DNA of 64,000 nucleotides from Toxotes chatareus (GCA_016801885.1 JAFBJY010001480.1:62001-126000), one strand, 5' to 3'; shown: positions 10,807 through 23,173, numbered from the stretch's first letter. The notes: generated from the sequence alone by a model not told the origin. Program-made: numbers and translations.

Positions 10807-12735
10807 TTAAAGAGGGGCTGCGCCTTCGCCTGGAGGACGTCGTCCACCTTGGCCTCCAGCAGGGGCCTCAATCCAGCCCACGCTGTCATGATCTCCTCCG
10901 CCAGAGGGTCTGTCACCCCCGCGCTCACAGGGGAGCGCCTCTGGCAGAGGGCCCAAAGGCGGCCCGAGATGCAAATCTGTGGTGAGAAATTGTTTCCATG
11001 CTAAATTATTGTTAGGTGTTGTGAGCTTCTTTATCAATTTGATCCTTAGTGCACATTTTCTACAGTCTAAGCTGACTAATCTCAGCCCGCCTTTGTCCTC
11101 CGGTTGGATCATGACATCGTGGGCCACCTGGTTCATCTTGGACCCCCACAGGAAGCTGCCGATGACCCCATTGATGTTTTTTTCCCGCTGCGGAGACAGG
11201 GGACAGACAGCCAGCACATGGTTTACTAGTGAGAGCACCAAAGAGTTTAACACTGTTACTTTCCTTTTATCCCAATCTGTCGTTGCTTCCACATGTTTAT
11301 TACGTTTTGCATTTTTTTCTGTACACCCTCCCAGTTCTTTTCATTTGCCTCTCCCTCATTTCTTCCCATCCACACTCCTAGTATTTTGACCATATCCCCT
11401 GTGATCTGAAACCCCCATGTGTTCGCCGTGTTCTGTTCTGCCCCACACCTCATAATTTGTGTCTTTTTTGTGTTCATTTTTGCTCCTGATGCCTCACAAT
11501 ATGATCTTATTCTTCCCACCACCAGGTCAACGCTCTCTTTATCCACCACTGTGATGTTTGTGTCATCCGCATACTGCACTATTTTGCAGTATGTAGAATC
11601 CCCCACCTTTACGCCCTGGATGCCCTCGTCATCATTGACTGCTGCTGCCAGAGGTTCTGTGACCAGTGTGAAGAGCATGGCAGACAGCGGGCACCCCTGT
11701 CGGATGGACCTGCCCAGCGGGAACGCACCTGTGCATGTGCCGTTCAGTTTGACACAGCTGGTGGCCCCGCTGTACAAGGTCCTGATCCAGTTAATGTACC
11801 GCTCACCGAACCCTAACCTCTCTAGGACTCTCCACAGAAAGGTGTGTTCTACACGGTCAAAAGCCTTCTCAAAATCAATACTAACCAAAAAACCCCCTGT
11901 TGTGCACATGTGTCTGATCAGGCATCTGACGGCCAGGACAGAGTCAGAGATGTCCCTCCCCGGCACGCCATACGCCTGACCAGGACCCACCACCCCTTCT
12001 ATCACCTGTTTTAACCTGTTTGCCAGTGTTTTAGCCAAAATTTTGTAGTCTGTGTTTAGTAGGCTGATTGGTCTGTAGTTTTCTAATTTGTTTTCCTCCC
12101 TTTCTTTTTAAACACTAGTGTTTTTATCCCTTTGAAAAATTTTCGGTCGTTCTCCTATTGTGTTCTATCTGTGTGTAGACTGCCAGCAGGATGGGGGCCA
12201 GCTGTAATTTGAAGGCCTTGTAGAACTCGGCCGTCAGGCCGTCCCATCCCGGGCTTTTATTGTTGTTCAGACCCTCTATGGCTGTTATGAGCTGTTGAAG
12301 GGTGAGGTCGGAGTCACATATGTCCTTGTCTGTTTGGTCCAGTTTTTTGTTGAGGTGAGCTATGTTCTCCTCCATTTTTTTATTGTTTATATTTTGGCTT
12401 GTGAATAGTTCTTTGTAGAACTCTTGTGCTGCTAGAAGCACCTCATCCAGCTCCCTCACTACTTTCCCTTCTTTATTGGTTATCTCCTGTATGTATGTCT
12501 TCTGTTGTTTCTGTCTCTCCATGCCCAGAAAGTAGGCTGTGGATTTTTCCCCCTCTATTAAATACTCTGCTTTTGCCCTGATCGCTGCTGCTTTACATTT
12601 AGTTACTGTTATGTTATGTAGTTTTGACTGAGCTACTGACAGTGCTGTTATGTCTCTTTTTGGATCGTTTTCCATTTTTCTCTGTTCTATCTGGATTATT
12701 TCTAACAGTTCCTCTCCTCCTGTTTTTCCTCCCAC
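10807..12735 (-). pseudogene. LINE ORF2 reverse transcriptase region, frameshifted
   Basis: Three minus-strand frames cover the RT. The first (12124-12735) encodes a linker and NNNKSPGWDGLTAEFYK, the start of the RT fingers. The second (11256-12038) has SIDFEKAFDRV (motif A Asp near residue 55), GCPLSAMLF (motif B) and VQYADDTNI (YADD at residues 156-159). The third (10807-11292) carries the thumb-like region with GSFLWGSK and KGGLRL. Catalytic residues are preserved but frames break near 12120, 11280 and 10950, so no functional enzyme can be made from this copy. Confidence 0.88.
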
Positions 12736-12781
12736 TTCCTCCTTTTACAGTATCTTATGCACATTTTCTTAATTCTTTCTT

Positions 12782-13640
12782 TTATTCCTCCCACCATCCC
12801 GGTAAGTCATCATTTTCTATCATTTCCTCTCGTATACCCATTAAGAAGTTCCTTGTTTTATTTGTGAATGTTTCATCCTTTAAAATGCTATTGTTTAAAA
12901 TCCACAGCCCCCGTTCCTGGGCCTGCCTGCCATCTGTACTTGAATCTGGAGAAGCGAGTGGTCGCTCCATCTGTTCTGTATATATTTCACCGTATGTATA
13001 ATATGGACCGCCCCAGGAGATAGCAGGGCCAGGTCTATCTTGCGACTGCCTCAGCTCCCCTCTGACTATCTGCCTCCTGGAGTAGTCCTTGGTGTCCGGG
13101 TTGAGTGCTCTCCAAATGTCTGTGAGGTTCGGGTTGACATTAAGTGGGTGAGTTCTTGTCTGCTTACGTCGTTTTTTAATGTGCTTTTGTTTGCAGTGTC
13201 GTTTGCTGTTAAAATAATATTAAAATCTCCCACCAACATGCATTTCTCAGTTATCCATTTATTTAGCTTTTTCCTGATAAATTCCTTCCTTTCTATTTCG
13301 TCGTTACTTCCGTATATATTCATGATTCTTAGCTTTCCTCTGTCCCTCCCCAGATCCACCACGACCAGCCGGCCCTCGCCGTCAGTGTGCACGCAGGACA
13401 CATCGCAAGGGAGGCCCGGTTTGCACAGAATCGCTGCACCTGCCCGTAAAGAGGGTCCAGGGGCGTAAAAGATGTCCCCTCCCCAGTGCTTCTGGACAGT
13501 CCCCAGCAGGTCAGAGCTCCATCGCACCTCCTGCAGGCAGAGAATCTCTGCGTATGTGTTATTTAAAATGTCCTTGATTTTTTCTATTGCCTTTACCCCC
13601 TGATGTTTAGTGAAACTATTGTGATCATCAAATGAGAAAT
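12782..13640 (-). pseudogene. LINE ORF2 apurinic-type endonuclease region, frameshifted
   Basis: The reverse complement of about 13520-13560 reads ILCLQEVRWS (catalytic Glu). The frame at 13066-13527 continues with AGAAILCK, LRIMNIYGSN and CMLVGDFNIIL (the GDFN motif), then shifts. The frame at 12782-12970 carries RGLWILNNSILKDE, the conserved linker after the endonuclease in Tx1/L1 ORF2. The final SDH motif falls in the broken part and is not readable in one frame. In the intact family this domain nicks the target, here plausibly the CGCCCG site of 5S DNA. Confidence 0.82.
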
Positions 13641-13694
13641 AGTACAGCTGGTTTCATTTGCTTATCTCTTGCTTTAGTCACTTTCTTCTCCTTG

Positions 13695-14878
13695 TTACTC
13701 TCCCGGTTTACTGTCCTGTGTTTTCTTTCTGTGTTGTAGTTTATGTCCCACATCCCTTTCTAAGTCCGAGTCGGAGGAGACGTGTTTGTAGCCCAGGAAG
13801 GAGGGTCCAGGCACACTCTCCTTTGCCCTCGCCCTGTCGGCGAGCAGGGGGGACGCGCTTAGAGCGACAGGCGGGTTTGAGGAAGCCATCGTCTGATATA
13901 GTGCTCTCTGTTTGAGAGACTAATTCAGGGCAAACGTCGTCCAGACTGGACCCTAGAGGTGTATCCACCTCCACTCCTGGCAGCCTCCGGGCAGGGTCTA
14001 CCGCCCCCCCCATCCACAGCTGCCGGCATCCTGACCCCTGCGCTACCGTTGTCCGGCGCACCTTTCGGCCTGTCAGCCTCGAGGTCCAGGGCAGGGCCCT
14101 CTGTGCGAGCCCCCCCTGCCCGCTCGGGAGCAAAGCCCACGTTGGGGGCTCCCTCCTCCGCCTGGAGGACGCGGAGTTCCCCACCTGCCTCCTTCTCCAC
14201 CGGTGCCTGAGCCGCGTCAGCCTGCGCCCCTGCAGCATTGGTACTGCCCTGCGCCCCTCCCTCCTGAGCCACTTCCTCCTCCATGCTGGACTCCTCCTCC
14301 TCCGTGAATAACTCCCTGTCCTCATCATTACTTTCTTCCCCACAAATACAATTTTCCACTTTATTAAAACAGACCGCACACTTCTGTACTCTTTTGGTGC
14401 ACTCTCGGGCGTAGTGCCCCTGGACCCCGCATTTATTACAGAAAAATTCCGGGCAGTCCCTCACGATGTGCCCCGGCTGTATGCAGATCCAACAGACGCG
14501 GACCTGCCGGTCGTGAATCACCCGGAAAAACTCTGGCCCTGCTGCCGTATTGAATTTTGTCGAGTATGGCAAAGACTGAACAGTTTCGTTAAACTTTACT
14601 TTAACAAAGCGGGTTCCATCCGCCACCCTGGTCCCCGGCCACATCCTCCTTTTAATGGGAGACACCGCTGACACCTTCCAGGACTCTAGCTTCTCTAGAA
14701 TCTCCTGATCCGTCACATATGCAGGCAGGCCCAGGAAGGACACCACCAGCTCATCGTTGGATATCTCCTCCCTGCACCATTGTGTTCCCGATCTTAAATC
14801 CATCCAAAAGTTTCCTTTTTCCTGCCGCACTCCCCATTGTGATTTCATATCTATTGTGTCCTGTGCTCCTGCATGCAT
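13695..14878 (-). pseudogene. LINE ORF1, CCHC nucleic-acid-binding protein, frameshifted at the C-terminus
   Basis: The frame at 13925-14878 starts with MHAGAQDTID. It has two zinc knuckles, VCWICIQPGHIVRDC (Cys129-Cys142) and CNKCGVQGHYAREC (Cys147-Cys160), a third cysteine cluster (CAVC..CIC), and then an acidic Glu-rich and Ala/Gly-rich tail. After the stop at 13925 the likely C-terminus continues in other frames (for example 13695-13889, SDSDLERDVGHKL). This order is usual for Tx1/L1 ORF1, the RNA-binding particle protein. Confidence in the domain is high; the exact end is uncertain. Confidence 0.83.
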
Positions 14879-15419
14879 TGATATTACCGCACATTAAGCG
14901 CAGTATATCTGATTAATTCCACCGAGAGACTATTTCTTCTCCTTTTAGTTCCACCAGCACTGTCAGCTCTCGTTCATAACTCGCCTCAGGTTTTTTGCTA
15001 ATGGACTCCGACCTCGGGTTTTGCTGGCCATCTGTCCCCCCCTCCTTCATTTTGTGGTGTTTTTTGTCTTACCTCCGTCCCTCTTCCTTTATTTTCTATC
15101 CTGTTGCCTTCTAAGTTTTGTCCATTTTCCTGGGCCGTAGTCCTTTGTCCATTCCTGGGCCTGTCACCTGGGGTGTCCATCCTGCTGGGTTTTAGATTGT
15201 CCATGATTGTGGCAAAAAGAAACAAAAAAGAAACCAACAAAAAACTACTCCCCGACAGTCCAAGGACCGCGGGGAGCGACAAAATTACTACTTTGACAAC
15301 ACAAAATAAACGATCACTAAGATAAAAAACAAAAACCAAAAAAGTGTCTCCGTCTCTGTCTCCTGTGTCTCACTCGAAGCTCGCGCTCTCTGTCTCTTCC
15401 GTACCACCTGACTCACAAT

Positions 15420-15429
15420 CGGGCGTGTT
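15420..15429 (-). repeat. LINE target-site duplication, 5' side
   Basis: CGGGCGTGTT matches 9710-9719 exactly. It places the insertion between 5S nucleotides about 31 and 32. Confidence 0.85.
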
Positions 15430-15450
15430 CAGGGTGGTATGGCCGTAAGC
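15420..15450 (-). rRNA. 5S rRNA gene, 5' part, split by a LINE
   Basis: The reverse complement begins GCTTACGGCCATACCACCCT and runs to CGCCCG, the first 31 nt of 5S rRNA. Joined to 9709-9621 it gives a 120-nt gene. Upstream on the minus strand there is a TATA-like GTATAAAGAG about 30 bp before the start (around 15476-15485), as in other fish 5S spacers. The insertion separates the 5' end from the internal control region, so this gene cannot be functional. Confidence 0.93.
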
Positions 15451-15750
15451 AACTGCAAGCCCTATAAACAGGCTCTTTATACATGCTAAAACGCCACCAA
15501 CAAATCCAATGTTGAATAGGGACATTAATCATCTGGATTTCTCCACAAATCCAAGCACAAGAAGCCATGAAAAATGAGCTTTTCCACCTAACAAGAATTT
15601 TCTGACTGCTCATCATCTGATAAGGTTTGTTACTATCTTTGATTACTTACAAGTCCATTTTTATCCAACACTGGCTCAGACACACATGGATGAACCACAG
15701 TAATCTAGGGATGGCGTTTTGGTTCATTCTCAATCAAAGATGGGGATAAA

Positions 15751-15814
15751 AGGCTTACAGCACCTGGTATTCCCAGGCGGTCTCCCATCCAAGTACTAAC
15801 CAGGCCCTACCCTG
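15751..15814 (-). pseudogene. 5S rRNA pseudogene (3' 64 nt)
   Basis: The reverse complement matches 5S from CAGGGTAGGGCCTGG to GGTGCTGTAAGCC plus a TTTT terminator, with the canonical GACCGCC. It lacks the first ~56 nt. Its 5' junction runs straight into spacer sequence (GAAAAATGAGC) that also occurs at about 15562, upstream of the split gene. The spacer downstream (to about 15640) matches 9530-9620. These are remnants of a tandem 5S array. Confidence 0.88.
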
Positions 15815-15879
15815 AAAAATGAGCTTTTCCACCTAACAAGAATTTCCTGACTACTCATCATCTGATAAAGTTACTATAT

Positions 15880-17690
15880 CCAAGTATCAACAGAGAAGAC
15901 AGGAGACAGAAAGATACTTTACAGTCATTTCTACCAGCAGTCAGCAGATACTCATGAGAGCACCTTTACACCTCACTCTGATAAAAGAGACAGCCCAATT
16001 CAGCCTCTGCACAGCTCTGAAGGACAAAAACTGCTGTGACTGTACTTAAGAGGCATACTATGATTTACATTAACAACTGACAATCATATCACTAATAAAA
16101 CATTCAATTCAACAGCTAATTAAAAAGCCAACAGTAGAACACTGTTTCTTTTACAGGCTGTTGGTATAAGAATAGAAGGAGAACAGGATTAAAATGCAGA
16201 GAAATACTGAGGCAAGCTGGATGAGTGAGGTGAGTCATTAATGGATGATATGGAGGCCAAGAATTCATCAATAAAGAAGATTAAACGAGGGAAACTTAAA
16301 TACAAAACCAGGAACTAAACAGATTCTACACTGCAGGTAGTGAATCATTTGCTTGATGATCAAGGTGATTATTTCAAAGAAATGTTCCTTTAAAAAAGAA
16401 GACATATCTCCACTATCAACAGGAGGAAATGAAATGAAGAGGAAAAAGGTGAAGGAAGGATTCTTCTCTTCTCTTCTGTGTGTGTGTGTGTGTGAGAGAG
16501 AACTGGGAAACACTTAAGACAAAATAATTTAACCTGTAAAACAGACTCATCTATTTGTTAAGTATTACTTCAAAGTGATGTTTGATTTTCTATTCAAGTT
16601 CCTTTGAGCTCATCATTGTAACTGTGTCACTAGAGTCACTTCAGTCTTTGTATAAATTTCTGTCTTCATCATTGTTCAGAAACATCAGCAGAGTTTCAGA
16701 TCAAAGCCAATGAAATAAAGATGCTGGATGGTAGAGTACACAATAAAATATGTCTGGATGAGGTTTGCTGTTTTTGCTGTGTCCTACACACATATGAACA
16801 TTAATGTGGAGAAGAGAAACAGATTAATGTCACAATCTGAATTTAAACACTCAAGGGTCAGACAAACAGAGAATTATCAGGATAAGACCAGACTTTCCTC
16901 TGAAGGAACAGAGAACTTTGACATGATGATTAACAGAGAACATGTCAAATTTAAGAGCTGAACAAATGATTTTAATAAAGGATGATAATGTGACTATTTC
17001 ATCCTTATGCTGTAAACATTCAAAGAGTAACTGAACACTGGAGGAGTTGATATGAGACAGTAACATCACCAGTAGGGATCAGAGGACAGTCAGCTATTTG
17101 AATCTGAACTAATCTCAAATCCACATGAAGCCAGAAAAGGACAAGACAGTGACAAAGGAAAATGAATTTCTATAAAGTGAAGAGTTTGCACAGGTTTGCA
17201 GGCTGTTTGACAGGTTCATCATAGACTGAGACTTGACAAATATTCCAGCTGTTTCCAACCTGAGTAACTTCACTGAGGATTGTACTACAGATCATTTCAG
17301 TAAAAGTCATTCATCCATCATTTCTGTCACCACTGCCCAGAAAGATAATAGTTATATGACAATTGTTCAGCTAAATGGCTCCTTACAGTGTTTCAACTGT
17401 GTCTTTGCAGTTTACAGCAACAAATCACATCACTGAAGTTCAAATTAAAGCCATTAAATCTTCCTAACACAGAGTCTAAAAACAAAATCCATTTGGCTCA
17501 TAAACAGGCAAAAATCACACTTAAAAAACAAGAAGAAACTAAACTTAATTGCTCTTATTCTCCTTTACTGTTTAAAAGGGATAAAAAAGAGAGAAGGAAG
17601 AATGAACTGAATACACCTGCTTCCCATTTGAAAACATTGGAAGAGAATTGCAGACTGTTGAATGTTGATCATCTTGAGCTTCACAAACTG
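15880..17690. other. No gene recognised
   Basis: AT-rich sequence with a (GT)n tract near 16480-16495 and only short open frames without recognisable domains. I see no repeat shared with the rest of the window. Confidence 0.4.
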
Positions 17691-17739
17691 TTTTCAGTCG
17701 ACAAAGTGATTGTTAAAAATCCAGTGGTTTAAGATATAA

Positions 17740-17965
17740 TGAATTAATGAATATATTAATGAATGAATGAATGAATTAATTAATGATATAATGAATATAA
17801 TGAATTGCACTACCCACATTCTTGCACCATTAGTGTTCCGTCGGTTGTGTGTTGTTGTTGTCTTTGTTGTTGTACCGCAGGAGAGGAAGAAAAACCGGAG
17901 CCAAATTCCTTGTTTGTATGTACAAACTTGGCCAATAAACCTGATTCTGATTCTGATTCTGATAT
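17740..17965 (+). repeat. LINE-like 3' tail with (GATTCT)n
   Basis: An AATGAATGA-type low-complexity run (17745-17800) is followed by GTTGTACCGCAGGAGAGG and CTTGGCCAATAAACCTGATTCTGATTC, ending in a GATTCT repeat. Tails of this form are typical 3' ends of fish non-LTR retrotransposons. No coding remnant is attached. Confidence 0.45.
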
Positions 17966-17999
17966 AAATATGCACAATCTGCACAAACAGAGCTCTCAT

Positions 18000-19511
18000 C
18001 AAAGGCCTCACTGAGATTTTATCTATCAAAGTTCAAAAAAATCTACTTCACAAAAAAAAACAATCCTCAGTCACTTTCTAAACAAACTAGAGACCATCTT
18101 CCATAGGATCACAGCAGCCTCGACACCTATCGCTGTATTCAGACCCATGAGTACTCGCTCATTACTTCAATATTACAGAAGTAACCAGGACTTCTGATGC
18201 CCTTGTTGGACCACACCCATCTTCCAACTCGGCCTTCGTTTGGATCTCAGCTACACACCTGTAACATTTTGTGACTGTATCTTGGACGGTTGTGACACTA
18301 TTGTGTTGACAAAGTCTGTCCACACACAGACAGACACAGACAGACAGACTCTGTGGTAGATCCTGCTGCAGTGGGTGTTTCCAGGACCACTTTTTCCCAT
18401 CATGACACACACATTCACACAAAGACTCACAAGGTGAAAACAATACAACCACACTGATGCTGCTGGAAACAAAAAGACTGGAACAGATTGGGAAATGACA
18501 TTTGAGGCTACTGATGTGTAAAATGGAATTAAAATCAAATTACATTCAACTGTCACCAAAAGAAGCATTTAAACTGAAGAATGATAAACTGGCTATAAAA
18601 CTAAGTGACTGACTAATAACCAGAGATTACAACATCCTGAAGAAATATTTCAGTGTGACAATGAAAACAAGAGCCATGGACATCGATATCTGCCTTTTTC
18701 CAAAGAACTCAGTCTTTACTACAACAGTCTGTCACAGAAACACACTCTGCTGCACAGCACAGTCTAATCCACTGCACTGCTTTCTCCAGCAGACAAACAG
18801 AGACTCTTCCAGCTGAGAGGTGACAGAAAGGAGGGAGCTGTTAAACCTGCTGAACTGTGACAGAGAACTGAACTGACCCTCCTCTTTGTCCACTACAATA
18901 AATCCATTCTGTTGGAGGAAAACCTTCATTCCACACATCAAATGTGTGTTTTCATCAAGAGACACAAACAAGTTCCTGTCCACACCTCCAGTCTCTCAGC
19001 TGAGGAAAAACATTGCTGAAAGGATTTTGTCAAACACAGATTTGCCATCAAACAACTGAAGGCAAAAAGTGACTTTTAAATGTAGAAAATTCATCAGGAT
19101 TAATGTTGTGTGAGTGTTTTAACCCACTTTACAGTGTGAGCTTGATAAGAGACTTCTTTCACAGCTTCTGCTGTTAAACTAATGTGGATGTTAACTCACT
19201 TTGTGATAATATCTTCAGTTAAAACACAATCACATGAGCTGCAGCCAAACCACAGGCTCCTATAACTGCACTTATCATCTCTCTGAATTTCTTCTTCCAA
19301 CAGACGTTAAACTACATGAAATGATCAGGAAGTCAGTTTGGACGGAGTGGACAAAACACGCACTTGGTGTTTGTTGAACTGACTTCAGGTTTCATGCTGC
19401 TCAAGCAGAAACATTGTGACTCTACAATATCCACATGCTGAGCAACAAACTGCACTAACAACATGATACAACACTGATGAGTGTCTGTCTCATTTATTTT
19501 CCTCTTATCTG
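18000..19511. other. No gene recognised
   Basis: No exon, RNA gene or recognisable repeat seen. Open frames here are short and of no known family. Confidence 0.35.
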
Positions 19512-21208
19512 TTTTGTCTTTGTCTCCATCTATCTGTCCTCTGTCTCTAACAACTCTTCATGTGTCTGTATGTGCATGTTCATTTTAAAGACTCAAGATG
19601 GTTTCCATGTGAAGAGGCCTTTCTCTGGAGGAAATATTTGCCTACAGTGGTGGTCCTGCTGCTGTCTCCCTCCACTGCTCTGTGATCTGACTGGACTCCA
19701 GTCCAACTCATTCTTCTGTCTTTACAGGTTTCCAGTTACAGAGCAGCTGCTGCTGTATTTTATTGCTTCTTATCAGTCTCACCTCCTGCAGCAGGAACCA
19801 CATCCCATCTCTCAAATCTGATGCTGCTTGTCCACAGAAAGTCAACAATGAGAATACTGAAGATACAGCTGCCTTCCAGGAACAATATGAAAACTTCAGT
19901 AGTATAAATTATAGAGCAACACAAGAGAAATGAAGAGATGAAAACCAACACCAACAGCAATCACGTCTACAAATGTTAGAAACATTCATTTTTATGAGTT
20001 TCTGATTTTCCCTCCATCTCCATCTAAACCTCCACCTGAACATCACATACAAAGGAACATTAGTCAGTTTGTGTCTCTTCTGTATCATTTTCAGCAGGTA
20101 ACCAGCCAACATTACATCACCTTGATCTATGACAGGATCCTGTCACATTTATTGCCTCAGTGTCACTGTAAATCTTTTCCTTATTGAACTTCCTATGCAG
20201 TGTGTATATTTGAACATGTCTGTGCTCAGAGATTCACTTTGAGTTATGAGTTTTGGTCTCAACTGCAGAAGTAAACTGGCAGAACAGTGAGACCTTAAGT
20301 GAGATTAGTTTCTTTGTGAGCTCATTATCAAGTCTGTCGAGGGCACAGGATGAAGCAGGATGAACGGTTTGTATTTTTAGGTAAGAAGTTTTTGGCCACA
20401 ATCCCAGTTGTCATTTAAAGCACAGACTCATCACTCTGCCTCCACAAAGACTCTAATCTAGTCACACACTGCTTCACAGTCAAAGAAAGAGAGAAACAAA
20501 CAAATACATAAATAAAAAAGAAAAACAAATAAAATCAAATACAAGAGAGGCACAGATATGGAACACAAGTGTAAACATAAAATACCACGTTACCTAAAAA
20601 CCTGTCTGAACAGATGGATTTGTATCTGCTTTGTGAAAGAGTCCACAGAGTCCACACACCTCAGACTTACTGGGAGATTATTCCAAAGTTTAGAGGCTGC
20701 AAACTGGAAAGCACAATCTTCCTGAGTCTTAAAACATGTCTGAGGTACATTTAGAAAGTCCTGACCTAAGAGATCAGATCATGGTGTGGGGCTGCAGAAG
20801 GTCCATGGTATACTGTGGAGCCTGGACATGTAACAGTCACTTCTGCACAATGAACTTCAGTGATGGTTTAGGATTTAAATTTTTGAAGTCAGCACATTAT
20901 ACAGGGACAGTGATACACCTGGATGTGTTTCATCCAAAATAAAAATACTACCTTCTTCAACTAATACTGTATGTCAGCTTTCAGGGAGTCTGAAGACACC
21001 AACCACCAACAGTGTGAGCTGCACACTGAATGTGATATTTCACTGTTCTTTGAATTAAACATTGTGATTTTTGAAGTCCTCATATTAAAATATGAAGTTG
21101 AAGGACCTGGAAAAGTAAAACACAAAAGTGTAATACAAACCCATTCAAATAGGATTTTCCATTGTGTTGGTTGTAGTCACATCAAGTCATGATATGAATG
21201 GTCACTAA
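19512..21208 (+). repeat. 1.7-kb inverted duplication, left arm
   Basis: This arm is collinear, in reverse complement, with 30393-32084 across its whole length with few differences. For example, the 67-codon frame MLAGYLLKMIQKRH... at 19909-20112 (-) is identical to 31484-31687 (+). Inside it, on the - strand around 20590-20750, lies a LINE-like stretch reading FWNNLP / LRCVDSVDSFTKQI / HLFRQVF, resembling the C-terminal end of L2-type elements. I find no intact gene in it. Confidence 0.85.
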
Positions 21209-21364
21209 TGGTCACTCCTTTCCCTCTCCATCTGTACACATTCATATCCCATTAATGTATGTTACTAACTTGGCTTCTTCTCTCTCCCATGGTGTTGTGC
21301 TTTCTCGTCTCGAGCCCCAACATAAATGATAAAAAAGACTTGGAGGACGCCTGTTTCAACTATA

Positions 21365-22140
21365 TAAGTCAGACTGCTGAAGCCTCATGTTTGCTTCTTT
21401 TGAACTTTGGACGTCCCTTTTACACAGGACATGGACTGTGGATTTTATGCTCCATCATTTAGGAGGATCCAAAGCAACAACCACAAATGATTTCAATTTA
21501 CATAAAAGCATGTGAATGTTTTTGAACATTTGAAGTTTAAAAGATAAACTTGAAAAAATAGGCACCTTTCCTTTAACACAAACCATAATGCTTTGAAGCA
21601 AAAAATGGAAACCTAAGTTGACAATATGAAAATCTCACAGATACAATCAGCATAAATAAACTGAACATGTACTGACACCTTTGGGCTGAAGTTCTTGTGC
21701 ACTTAGACATCATGCCAATTTAACAGACACATCCCACTGAACTGAAACACTGACACCAACTAAAAAAGGTTTTGACTTACTGAAAACCTTGGAGCTGATC
21801 TGGACTTTCCTGTAGTTTCCTCTTGTCCTTGTAACAGCAGTAGCTCCTCCCTTCCTTGTCAATAATTGTGCAGAAATATCTGAGTGCTTCTTTCTTCCTA
21901 AATCATGAGCAAGTCCTGTCCAATCCAACTGTTTCTGCTCCTGTTTGACTTCTGAACTTGTCTCTGGCTGTGTGTCCACTTACTGCAGCCTGTGACATCA
22001 GACTGTAGAATGTTGATACATCAAAGGCATCAAAGGACAAACACACACACATTCTTGTCTTAATATAGTTGTGAGGACACGTTGCCATAAGTCATTCCCT
22101 TGCTCCTTAACCTAACCTAACCTAACCTTAACCATCATAA
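21365..22140 (-). repeat. Low-copy repeat E, copy 1, with open frame at 21710-21979
   Basis: The minus strand is closely similar to 33040-33720 (+). Both carry an open frame starting MDTQPETSSEVKQEQKQLDW and reaching KVFSK, where a GTAAGTC donor-like site follows. The near-identity of the frame in two copies, and the donor, suggest a former exon, but I recognise no domain. At the outer edge is a CCTAACCTAACC-rich stretch that belongs to a common fish dispersed repeat, not a telomere. Confidence 0.55.
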
Positions 22141-22837
22141 CTGAAAGCCTACCTCTAACCAAAACATAACCCATACTAATGATATTCAATCTTCTCAAAA
22201 ATACCAAATGAATTACAACAATAAGCACTCAGGACCATTCTGGGTTGGTGAATTCAGCACCAAGGACAGCAGCAGCTGAACTGTACACAACTACATGTAC
22301 TAACACACAGCAAATTCAGAAAGTACTAAAATCTGGAGTCAGGCAAAAAAGTGTGAAAGAGTTACATTTCTGGAGTTTATTTTATAACTCTGACTACAGT
22401 GGAGTTGTTATGGTATAGTCCAGCAGAAGTTTCTTATCCCAGAGACTACAACACTGAAAGTCACAGATCAACAGGGAGCAGAGGTGGATGAGGATGTTTC
22501 AAAGATCTGTATTTTTTCATCTACAGTGATGATGGTAGGACATTTAAAAATTCAGATTTTGCTGCACTTATATTTTGAGAGATTTGTATCTTGACACAGA
22601 CAAAAATATGTGATTGTGAGAAGTGGATGATAAGAATTCCAAAGTACAGTATTTAATCAGTTCATATTAAGCTGTATGTGTTGCCTCCCATCTACTGAAG
22701 CATCTATGAACCTGGCTGATCGTTCAGACCTGACAGAATATGTGACCCTCTCTACTTGTGGTAAGCAGAGTTATAGGTAATGGTAATGTTTTGTCTTGAG
22801 ACAGGTAATATCCAGCCAGGTACACTGAAAAAAATGT

Positions 22838-23173
22838 TTTGTTTAATTTACTCAATTTTAATATTGAAAGTGGTTGAATGCAATACACTCATCTAAATGC
22901 AGACATATTTTTAAGCTGACTGTACTTAATATTTTTGAGTAATTTCAAATAAATTATGTAAGCAGTTTCAGAACAAAAATTCTGAGTATTTGTTACTCTG
23001 ATTTCTTAGAAATTTTAACTAAACCCATGTTTAATTTACTTAAATTCATTATGTAATTCATATATTATGGCTAACTAATTTGTTATTGTGCTTTAAATTG
23101 AATTGTTTTATTATGTAAAATATGTTAATTCAAATCACAATTTTATTTAAATCAATCAAAATGCATATATAGA
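22838..23173. repeat. AT-rich long inverted repeat, left arm
   Basis: This arm runs from CACTGAAAAAAATG inward. Its core (ACTGTACTTAATATTTTTGAG; TTCTGAGTATTTGTTACTC; AACTAAACCCATG) recurs in reverse at 24224-24598 and forward at about 32100-32327. The two arms face each other around the solo LTR at 23174-24223, so the LTR seems to have landed near the centre of a fold-back or MITE-like element. The superfamily is unknown. Confidence 0.5.

Larger units (their letters stand above)
9720..15419 (-). mobile_element. Tx1/L1-type LINE inserted in a 5S rRNA gene (Mutsu-like)
   Basis: This 5.7-kb non-LTR retrotransposon runs on the minus strand. It ends in poly(A) at 9720, is flanked by a 9-10-bp duplication of 5S sequence, and carries ORF1 with CCHC knuckles and ORF2 with APE endonuclease, reverse transcriptase and a C-terminal cysteine cluster. 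That architecture is the L1/Tx1 group. A Tx1-clade family known to target 5S rRNA genes in fish is Mutsu, so I call this Mutsu-like from target plus architecture, without a sequence comparison. It appears nearly full length, because its 5' end abuts the upstream 5S half. Both ORFs carry frame breaks. Confidence 0.85.

Noticed and set aside
13741..14379. 212-codon minus-strand open frame rich in Arg
   Set aside because: It overlaps LINE ORF1 in another frame and has no motif; its length comes from GC-rich ORF1 sequence. Only its last part might be post-frameshift ORF1.
19477..19821. 114-codon frame with hydrophobic Cys-rich text
   Set aside because: It is within the inverted arm; the matching position in the other arm has frame differences and no known domain.
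22095..22135. CCTAACCTAACCTAACC run resembling telomeric repeats
   Set aside because: It lies inside a dispersed fish repeat whose other copies near 33000, 37200 and 43300 show the degenerate TTAGGG-like text; no telomeric array is present.
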